A stretch of 6,409 bases of DNA from an uncultured Dialister sp. Its GTDB lineage: Bacteria > Bacillota > Negativicutes > Veillonellales > Dialisteraceae. The stretch is from assembly GCF_900538805.1 (NCBI RefSeq), contig NZ_UPZP01000115.1, positions 1 through 6,409 on the forward strand. The letters run 5' to 3'. Position 1 is the stretch's first letter. Every line of letters starts with the position of its first letter. The notes beneath the pieces are model-generated. The model saw nothing but the letters and a program-made list of their open reading frames with translations, searched no databases and was not told where the DNA came from. Below, one piece after another: positions 1 through 4,173 of the stretch. Made by a program: the position numbers and the translations under genes.

Positions 1-117
1 AAGGAGGCTTATGACGAAGTATTGAATAAAAATACTTATGAAATTCGATTCTGCGAATTAATCAGTGCTTCCCTAGAAATGCACCCCTATCCCCGCCTGC
101 GGCGGTACTTCTCCTAA
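1..117 (+). CDS. Possible 3' end of a truncated plus-strand gene
   Basis: Frame 1 is open from the left edge to a TAA at 115-117 and gives about 38 residues, with a first part reading KEAYDEVLNKNTYEIRFCEL. Bases 1-75 are AT-richer than the rest and lie outside the hairpin repeats, so they may be coding. From about position 76 the frame runs into the repeat element (Glu-Met-His-Pro...), so the last dozen or so residues and the stop codon would come from the repeat. I do not recognise the protein. The short open frame could be chance: an AAGGAGG sequence at 1-7 followed closely by ATG opens only a four-codon frame. Confidence 0.25.
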   Translation, partial: KEAYDEVLNKNTYEIRFCELISASLEMHPYPRLRRYFS

Positions 118-304
118 AGGGAAGCATGTCACTGGATTTTCGGGTCGCTGCGCTTCCCTACAAATCCAGTTCCTTTGCCACCCCGGAGGGGGAAGTCTGC
201 TCTCCGCGGAGCTTTTGTTCTCATAAGCATCTCATCGCATAGTGCCGCTAAAATCTGCCCCTCCGGGGAAGACGCCGCCGGAGGCGGCAGAAGGGGTGCA
301 TTTC
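76..304. repeat. Palindrome-rich repeat element, copy 1, with 13-bp inverted ends
   Basis: The segment starts GAAATGCACCCCT (76-88) and ends with its exact reverse complement AGGGGTGCATTTC (292-304). Inside are small hairpins: CCGCC-TGC-GGCGG at 93-105, CCCC-GGA-GGGG at 181-191, CCCC-TCC-GGGG at 258-268 and GCCGCC-GGA-GGCGGC at 274-288. There is also a 9-bp stem around a 22-base loop (131-170). The core phrase TTCTCATAAGCATC near 219-232 is shared with copy 2 and, in part, with copy 3. There is no plausible gene; open frames here code for repeat sequence. It resembles a miniature inverted-repeat or REP-type element, but the family is not identified. Confidence 0.75.
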
Positions 305-424
305 CCACGGGCAAAGCCCGGTTGTATGGTTTTCCTTCGGAACGGTACAAAAAGCATATAACTCAAAAGTCTCCTGCCTTATTCCTCGTTTCTCCTTGAG
401 GGCACAGCTTGGCACCGCTCCCAT
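305..424. repeat. Trailing repeat modules downstream of copy 1
   Basis: This contains the CGGGC-AAA-GCCCG hairpin (308-320), the conserved phrase CGGTTGTATGGTTTTCC and a TTCC-TTC-GGAA mini-hairpin (332-342). A stretch at 354-402 is repeated with differences at about 6314-6363: both contain ACTCAAAA, then CTGCCT, then CTCGTTT and CCTTGAGGG. It lies between the end of the Pr6Pr gene's transcription unit and repeat copy 1. No gene is supported. Confidence 0.65.
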
Positions 425-448
425 CAAAAAAGCGCCCTGTGGGGCGCT
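425..448 (-). terminator. Rho-independent terminator of the Pr6Pr-family gene
   Basis: On the minus strand a perfect 7-bp stem AGCGCCC-CACA-GGGCGCT (448-431) is followed at once by a run of six T (431-426). It begins 13 bases past the stop codon of the gene at 462-1136. This is a classic intrinsic terminator and differs from the neighbouring repeat hairpins, which lack T tracts. Confidence 0.9.
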
Positions 449-461
449 TGACTGCCGGATT

Positions 462-1136
462 TCATCCGTTATAGGTCCAGGAGAGGGGCGGAATGCCCAG
501 GTAGAAGAGGCCCATACCCAGGGCGTAGACGAAGACGCCGATGACGAAGAACTGGGCACCTACGATGAGTACGCCCCTGGCAATGGCCAAAGGGCCGTGG
601 TAGTTGGGATCCATGAAAGTATAGGGATAAAGGTGGGATTTCCCGTGGGTCACGATGGTCACCCAGGCCCTGAAATAAACGAAAACCACGTAGAAGGCGG
701 GATAAATCATCCAGGTGAACATGGTGTACCAGTGCATTTCCCTCTTATCCACGAAGAAAATATAGTCCACCAGCATGAGGATGGGGATGAAATAGTGGAA
801 AATGTAGTTGTAGAAAGAGAAATGTTCATAGCTGATATCATTCAGTTTGTGGGTGCGGATGGCACCGGGCCGCACGATGAGGTGGTACATGAGGGACAGG
901 GTGCCAAGACTGGCGGCTACGATGTAGCGGCAGTCCGCCGTATAAAGAAAGGGCACATCCACCCGGAAAAGAGTGGCCCCCAGCCACACCATGAAAAGGG
1001 TGAATGTGGAAAATGTATAATACTGGATTCTTGACCAGAACACAAAGGGCGTCAGCACCTTGTGCTTCATGAGAAGAATCAGCCCGAAAATGAGCAGAAT
1101 AAACACTGCCCAGCGATAAACCAAAGCCGCCGGCAT
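462..1136 (-). CDS. Pr6Pr (FAR-17a/AIG1-like) family six-helix membrane protein
   Basis: This 224-residue protein is almost entirely hydrophobic, with likely membrane helices near residues 7-23, 37-57, 67-88, 110-129, 136-157 and 187-214. The pattern fits the bacterial Pr6Pr family, related to eukaryotic AIG1/ADTRP. Family-like signatures are the second-helix YYTFSTFTLF stretch (Thr41), the HYFIPILMLVDYIFF stretch with His114, and YPYTFMDPNYHG near 170-181. In AIG1 and ADTRP one Thr and one His are the catalytic pair that hydrolyses fatty acid esters of hydroxy fatty acids; Thr41 and His114 sit where these would be expected, but activity in bacteria is inference. The ATG at 1136 keeps helix 1 intact and follows a GGAGG (1145-1141) at a short 4-base gap. 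It has its own terminator downstream, and another terminator separates it from the gene upstream, so it is probably monocistronic. No clear promoter was found in 1137-1203; TTATAC near 1170 is a weak -10 candidate. Confidence 0.8.
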   Translation of the reverse strand: MPAALVYRWAVFILLIFGLILLMKHKVLTPFVFWSRIQYYTFSTFTLFMVWLGATLFRVDVPFLYTADCRYIVAASLGTLSLMYHLIVRPGAIRTHKLNDISYEHFSFYNYIFHYFIPILMLVDYIFFVDKREMHWYTMFTWMIYPAFYVVFVYFRAWVTIVTHGKSHLYPYTFMDPNYHGPLAIARGVLIVGAQFFVIGVFVYALGMGLFYLGIPPLSWTYNG

Positions 1137-1203
1137 AGTACCTCCAACGAAAAGAAAGCTATGACTTAATGTATAACCTATTTCATCTGCTCATAGTTTC
1201 CCC

Positions 1204-1230
1204 AAAAACAGAAAAAGGGCCAAAGGCCCT
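1204..1230 (-). terminator. Rho-independent terminator after the small membrane protein gene
   Basis: On the minus strand AGGGCC-TTT-GGCCCT (1230-1216) is followed by a T-rich tail, TTTTCTGTTTTT (1215-1204). It starts about 22 bases after the stop codon at 1253 and ends about 67 bases before the start of the Pr6Pr-family gene, so it separates the two genes. Confidence 0.8.
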
Positions 1231-1252
1231 CTTTGAACCAATTGTAAGAGAA

Positions 1253-1513
1253 TCACTTGCGGTGCTTCCGGTTCTTCCGATTCTGCCTGCGGCGGGCTTC
1301 CGCCCGAAGCTGCCGCACCTCTTCCTTCTCCCGTACAGCCGCTTCCGCCGCTTCCCGCTGCTGCTGCTTCTGCCGGTAGTTATACACATTAATGACAAGG
1401 CAGACGATAATCATGGCCAAGATTGCCACAGACCGCGTATTTACGCCGCTGTTAATAATATTCCAGACGCCAAACGCCACTGCCACGCCAAATAAAAGTC
1501 CACGTGCTTTCAT
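1253..1513 (-). CDS. Small two-helix membrane protein with basic coiled-coil tail
   Basis: I do not recognise this 86-residue protein. Residues 5-20 (GLLFGVAVAFGVWNII) and 28-44 (SVAILAMIIVCLVINVY) look like two membrane helices joined by a short loop. From residue 46 the chain is hydrophilic and Gln/Glu/Arg/Ala-rich, likely a helical or coiled-coil segment, and it ends in a strongly basic Arg/Asn/Lys stretch. The basic tail suggests the N and C termini face the cytoplasm by the positive-inside rule. The ATG at 1513 is preferred because it has AAGGAG (1530-1525) 11 bases upstream and begins right at the first helix. A TTG start at 1558 would add 15 polar residues and place the ribosome site inside the gene. 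It has its own terminator and a candidate regulatory palindrome upstream, so it is probably a single-gene unit. It could be a membrane-anchoring or nucleic-acid-tethering protein, but that is speculation. Confidence 0.7.
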   Translation of the reverse strand: MKARGLLFGVAVAFGVWNIINSGVNTRSVAILAMIIVCLVINVYNYRQKQQQREAAEAAVREKEEVRQLRAEARRRQNRKNRKHRK

Positions 1514-1563
1514 ACTTCCAAAATCTCCTTTGTCCCTGTCCCGCAGATGGCGAAACAATAGTA

Positions 1564-1579
1564 TATCATTGTTATGATA
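1564..1579. promoter_or_regulatory. Inverted repeat, candidate operator or promoter region
   Basis: TATCAT-TGTT-ATGATA is a perfect 6-bp inverted repeat about 50 bases upstream of the 1513 start. It lies in a short AT-rich island (1558-1600) between the gene and the GC-rich hairpin array. Minus-strand TATACT (1565-1560) overlaps it and could be a -10 box, although no -35 box is well spaced. An AT-rich dyad overlapping a promoter is typical of repressor sites, Fur-like among others, but the spacing does not match a standard Fur or PerR box. Confidence 0.35.
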
Positions 1580-1615
1580 AATGATTTTGCCTTCAATAGC
1601 AAGGGGATTTTGAAA

Positions 1616-1767
1616 AAGGTTCTTAGGTTGAACCGGCCGTTGGCCGGAGGGTTCTCAGGTTTGACGGGCCCTTTGGGCCCGAGGGTTGTGGTATCGCCGC
1701 TTCGCGGCGATGAGTATATAGACCCGCCTGCGGCGGGAAAACCGTAAAACCGCGCCTTCGGCGCGAG
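1616..1767. repeat. Five-hairpin repeat unit, copy 1
   Basis: Five perfect palindromes follow one another: CCGGCC-GTT-GGCCGG (1633-1647), CGGGCCC-TTT-GGGCCCG (1665-1681), ATCGCCGC-TTC-GCGGCGAT (1693-1711), CCCGCC-TGC-GGCGGG (1723-1737) and CGCGCC-TTC-GGCGCG (1751-1765). Spacers such as AGGGTTGTGGT, GAGTATATA and GAAAACCGTAAAAC recur in the copy at 3068-3240, while several stems differ between copies. It lies just upstream of the small membrane protein's promoter region. There is no coding content and no T tract, so the hairpins are not simple terminators. Confidence 0.85.
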
Positions 1768-1927
1768 GGAAATGCACCCCTTTGGGTGCTGCGCACCACT
1801 TCCCCCGGAGGGGGAAGTTTGCTCTAAGCTCAGCCTGTGTTCTCATAAGCATCACAGGGGTAAGCACAGAGCAAATCTCCCCCTCCGGGGGAGACGCCGC
1901 CGCAGGCGGCAGAAGGGGTGCATTTCC
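1768..1927. repeat. Palindrome-rich element with 15-bp terminal inverted repeats, copy 2
   Basis: GGAAATGCACCCCTT (1768-1782) and AAGGGGTGCATTTCC (1913-1927) are exact reverse complements and bound 160 bases. Inside, further pairs are nested: TTTGCTCT (1818-1825) with AGAGCAAA (1868-1875), and CCTGTG (1834-1839) with CACAGG (1853-1858). Most of the element could therefore fold as one branched stem-loop. Small hairpins branch off with three-base loops: GGTGC-TGC-GCACC (1785-1797), CTTCCCCC-GGA-GGGGGAAG (1799-1817), TCTCCCCC-TCC-GGGGGAGA (1876-1894) and GCCGCC-GCA-GGCGGC (1896-1910). It looks like a miniature inverted-repeat element, but no target-site duplication is obvious and there is no transposase. 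Confidence 0.8.
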
Positions 1928-2200
1928 ATCGCCCCCAGGGCGGTTGGCTTGTTTTCCATCGGGCGAAGCCCGGTTGTGTGGTTTTCGCCGCCTACAGGCG
2001 GCATATAAAATTGGTGCCCGCAAGGGCACCCACTTCGCCAGCGCAGCGATTCTATATAACTACCCTAGGCGAATACCCTCAAACTGTCCGGGAGGCGAAG
2101 CCGGTCCCGGACAGAAACTTTGGCCCGGCGCGGCAGCGCACGGGCCATCAACCCTCGCGCCCGCAAGGGCGCGTCAACCTTCGGGAATACAGGTAAGCAC
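1928..2200. repeat. Trailing hairpin segment, copy 1, downstream of uridine phosphorylase
   Basis: This segment matches 3804-4030 module by module. Shared parts are GGGCGGTTGGCTTG, CGGGC-GAA-GCCCG (1960-1972), a hairpin at 1987-2002, a GGTGCCC-GCAA-GGGCACC hairpin (2013-2030), CCAGCGCAGCGAT, CTATATAACTACCCT and a GTCCGGGA/TCCCGGAC pair around 2092-2118. The last hairpin, CGCGCCC-GCAA-GGGCGCG (2156-2173), is an inverted copy of a module of the five-hairpin unit. It ends a few bases beyond the uridine phosphorylase stop. No U-tailed terminator for that gene is visible, so these hairpins may serve as its transcript end. Open frames here are repeat-derived. Confidence 0.75.
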
Positions 2201-2208
2201 CGCCAATA

Positions 2209-3012
2209 TCACAAAGTCACCATGAAATGGCCAATCAGCATTTGGAGTGCTCTCTTTGCCACCTGCTGGAACCGTTTTTCCGCCAGTTCATATACATCGT
2301 GTGGCGCCACGGCCTCGCTGTCCGTTCTTTTGGCTACCACGCCGCAGATGGAGCCGGCGGCAAGACCCAGGACGGAGGTCAGGGTAAAGAGGGTGGCGTT
2401 TTCCATTTCAAAATTCGTGCAGCCCAGGGCGCGGTATTCGGCAAGGCTTCCCTGCAGGTTTCTCCGCACGTAGCCGGAGAAGCTGTCGTAGCGCTCCTGT
2501 CCCGGCCAGAAGCTGTCGGTGGATACGGAAATACCGGTTTTGCAGGGCACCTTCAGCTCCCTGGCCGCCTCTTCCAGAGCCAGCGTAATGCGAAGGTCTG
2601 CCATGGCAGGGTACGCCTCCGGTGCATAGGCCCGGGAAGCGCCGTCCCTGCGGACAGCGCCCTTATTGATGACCACGTCCCCCAGGTTCAAATCGTCCTG
2701 AATGGAGCCGGTGGTGCCTACGCGGATAAAGGACGTCACCCCCAGCCGGGCCAGTTCCTCCACGGCGAAGGTGACGCAGGGGCCGCCCATGCCGGTGGAC
2801 ATGACCAGCACCGTTTCCCCCGACACCTTTGCCTTCCAGGTGGTAAAATCCCGATGGGCGCATACAAAGACCGCCTTCTCATCCAGCGCCTTCGCGAGGC
2901 CTTCCACCCGTCCCGGGTCACCGGGCACCAGGGCAAACCGGGCGCCGCCGGTCATCTCCTTCGACAGTCCCGTGTGATACATGATTTCATGAGGTAATGC
3001 GTAGTGAGGCAT
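2209..3012 (-). CDS. udp: Uridine phosphorylase
   Basis: This is a cytoplasmic enzyme that splits uridine, using phosphate, to uracil and ribose-1-phosphate in pyrimidine salvage. The 267-residue protein aligns along its whole length with remembered E. coli Udp. Matches include the VPGDPGRVE phosphate loop (Gly31, Asp32, Arg35), AHRDFTTW (Arg54), STGMGGPC (72-79), FIRVGTTGSIQ (Arg97, Thr100), the uracil-recognising PGQERYD (Gln172, Arg174) and the ribose-binding FEMENATLFT (Glu202, Met203, Glu204). His13, matching the E. coli His8 that reaches into the neighbouring subunit's site, is present, as is Arg229. All key residues are intact. The ATG at 3012 has AAGGAG 10 bases upstream and gives the usual family length; an in-frame start at 3075 would add 21 residues through the promoter. 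It stands alone between repeat blocks. Assignment to the NP-I family is certain, and uridine is by far the best substrate call because of the Gln/Arg pair. Confidence 0.93.
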   Translation of the reverse strand: MPHYALPHEIMYHTGLSKEMTGGARFALVPGDPGRVEGLAKALDEKAVFVCAHRDFTTWKAKVSGETVLVMSTGMGGPCVTFAVEELARLGVTSFIRVGTTGSIQDDLNLGDVVINKGAVRRDGASRAYAPEAYPAMADLRITLALEEAARELKVPCKTGISVSTDSFWPGQERYDSFSGYVRRNLQGSLAEYRALGCTNFEMENATLFTLTSVLGLAAGSICGVVAKRTDSEAVAPHDVYELAEKRFQQVAKRALQMLIGHFMVTL

Positions 3013-3037
3013 AGTTTCAGGGCTCCTTACTTTTATG

Positions 3038-3066
3038 TCAATAACCCAGACAGAGTGATGTGTCAA
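3038..3066 (-). promoter_or_regulatory. Candidate promoter of uridine phosphorylase
   Basis: On the minus strand a perfect -35 box TTGACA (3066-3061) is followed after 17 bases by TATTGA (3043-3038), a weak -10 box. This would place the transcript start about 20 bases before the ATG, just upstream of the AAGGAG ribosome site (3028-3023). The -35 box abuts the GGTTC-rich end of the hairpin unit. Confidence 0.5.
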
Positions 3067-3067
3067 A

Positions 3068-3240
3068 GGGTTCAAAAGGTTCAGAGAGGAAAGGTTGACG
3101 GGGCTTCGCCCCGAAGGTTCTTAAGGTTCTTAAGTTTGACGGCCTTTCAGGCCGAGGGTTGTGGTATCGCCGCTTAGCGGCGATGAGTATATAAATCCGC
3201 CTGCGGCGGGAAAACCGTAAAACCGCGCCTTCGGCGCGAG
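3068..3240. repeat. Five-hairpin repeat unit, copy 2
   Basis: The module order matches 1616-1767. The hairpins are CGGGGC-TTC-GCCCCG (3099-3113), CGGCCT-TTC-AGGCCG (3140-3154), ATCGCCGC-TTA-GCGGCGAT (3166-3184), CCGCC-TGC-GGCGG (3197-3209) and CGCGCC-TTC-GGCGCG (3224-3238). The first two stems have changed relative to copy 1 yet remain perfectly paired, while spacers such as TTTGACG, GAGGGTTGTGGTAT and GAAAACCGTAAAACC are kept. A GGTTCTTAAGGTTCTTAAG direct repeat (3116-3134) lies between the first two hairpins. It sits immediately upstream of the uridine phosphorylase promoter. Confidence 0.85.
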
Positions 3241-3715
3241 GGAAATGCCCCCTTTCCGGTGCGAACGCGCCACCTTGCCACTCCGGAGGAGAAACCTTTT
3301 TCGTTTACCTTCCCGCCCTTCTCGTCATTCTGAGCGCAGCGAAGAATCTCGGTACATGCCACATTTGAAACAACCTGTAATAAACACCAGTCGGCGGGGT
3401 GGAGCCGCTAACGCGGCTCCACCCCCTATCCCGCTTCGCGGGACTTTCTCCACGGGAAAGGGTTCACGTGATTTTCAGGTCGCTATCGCTCCCCTACAAA
3501 TCACGTTCGCTTGCCACCCTATTCAGAGGGAAGAATAAAACCGCAGATAAGCAATCGTCTCATAAGCATCACAAGGGTAAGCGCAGAGCAAATCTCCCCC
3601 TCCGGGGTGCACAGCGAACACATTTTGAAGGAGCGCCAGCGACGCGCAAAATGTAGTAAGTCGTTTCACCTTTAGGTGAAGATGCCGCCGCAGGCGGCAG
3701 AAGGGGTGCATTTCC
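3241..3715. repeat. Large composite copy 3 of the inverted-end element
   Basis: It opens GGAAATGCCCCCTT (the left end with one base missing) at 3241 and closes with AAGGGGTGCATTTCC at 3701-3715, so it is about three times as long as copy 2. The extra length holds an HSERSEESR-type motif (3321-3350), a 13-bp stem at 3396-3425, TCCCGC-TTC-GCGGGA (3429-3443), a 9-bp stem around a 23-base loop (3466-3506), ACATTTTG/CAAAATGT and TTCACC-TTTA-GGTGAA. The core at about 3558-3606 (CTCATAAGCATCAC through CTCCCCCTCCGGGG) is nearly identical to copy 2. It appears to be built by insertion of further hairpin modules. No gene is supported in the whole stretch from 3068 to 4173. Confidence 0.7.
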
Positions 3716-3720
3716 ATTGT

Positions 3721-3803
3721 GGAGACCCTGCAGAGGGTCTCCAAGTCGGTCGAAGTTGGTCCTTAGCCTGCACATAAAAGGACCTTCCTATGAGTCGACC
3801 GAC
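3721..3803. repeat. Extra hairpin module: GGAGACCCT stem plus nested inverted repeat
   Basis: GGAGACCCT-GCAG-AGGGTCTCC (3721-3742) is a perfect 9-bp stem. It is followed by a nested structure: GTCGGTCGA (3745-3753) pairs with TCGACCGAC (3795-3803), and inside it GGTCCTT (3758-3764) pairs with AAGGACC (3778-3784). At the matching place copy 1 has only a few bases (1928-1935), so this 80-odd-base module was gained here or lost there. Confidence 0.7.
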
Positions 3804-4030
3804 CGATCCGTCAGGGCGGTTGGCTTGTTTTCCATCGGGCGAAGCCCGGTTGTATGGTTTGGCTGCGAAGCAGCATTTATAATGGCGCCCGCCAGGGCGC
3901 CCACCTTGCCAGCGCAGCGATACTATATAACTACCCTGGGCGAATGCCCTCAAACCGTCCGGGAGGCAAAGCCGGTCCCGGACAGAACCGCCGGCCCAGG
4001 GCAAAGCCCGGCGGCTGCCTGCACCTTCTG
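3804..4030. repeat. Trailing hairpin segment, copy 2
   Basis: The order matches 1928-2115: GGGCGGTTGGCTTG, CGGGC-GAA-GCCCG (3836-3848), GCTGC-GAA-GCAGC (3862-3874), GGCGCCC-GCCA-GGGCGCC (3884-3901), CCAGCGCAGCGAT, CTATATAACTACCCT and the GTCCGGGA/TCCCGGAC pair. The last large hairpin, CCGCCGG (3988-3994) with CCGGCGG (4008-4014) around GGGC-AAA-GCCC, replaces a different bulged hairpin of copy 1. Stem bases differ from copy 1 in a paired fashion. Confidence 0.75.
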
Positions 4031-4173
4031 AACCCTCTCAGGTTCGGGAATACCGTCTCCCGCCCTACCGTTTTTACCCCTTTGAGCGAAGCGAACACAA
4101 CCCTTCTATACAACCTGCGGCGGAGCCGTGCCCCCTCTCAGGTTCGGGAACGCAGCCTTGCGCCGCTATGGTC
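4031..4173. repeat. Spacer with an 18-bp direct repeat 100 bp apart
   Basis: CCCTCTCAGGTTCGGGAA occurs exactly at 4033-4050 and 4133-4150. Between them lie GAGCGAAGCGAACACAACCC and CGGC-GGA-GCCG. On the minus strand the latter stretch gives AGAAGGGTTGTG next to a weak hairpin, resembling an inverted and decayed module of the five-hairpin unit. This is the region downstream of the lysine-tail protein gene. No U-tailed terminator is visible. Confidence 0.55.

Noticed and set aside
396..1034. Plus-strand open frame (212 codons)
   Set aside because: It is antisense to the Pr6Pr-family gene, has a biased shadow-like composition, and overlaps that gene's terminator.
1633..1765. Hairpins as a series of rho-independent terminators
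   Set aside because: No hairpin in this array is followed by a T tract on either strand, unlike the true terminators at 425-448 and 1204-1230.
1655..2225. Several overlapping open frames on both strands with NLPLRG- and CISIAP-like peptides
   Set aside because: They are translations of the hairpin repeats; similar peptides recur from the other repeat blocks, and none has a convincing ribosome site or codon pattern.
2227..2997. Plus-strand open frame (256 codons)
   Set aside because: It is antisense to uridine phosphorylase, whose motifs are complete, so this frame is a by-product.
3013..3075. N-terminal extension of uridine phosphorylase to an earlier start
   Set aside because: The extra 21 residues are absent in the family and would cover the promoter and ribosome binding site of the internal ATG.
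1616..3240. CRISPR-like array of repeats and spacers
   Set aside because: The repeats are unequal in length and sequence, the conserved parts are the spacers, and no cas genes are present.
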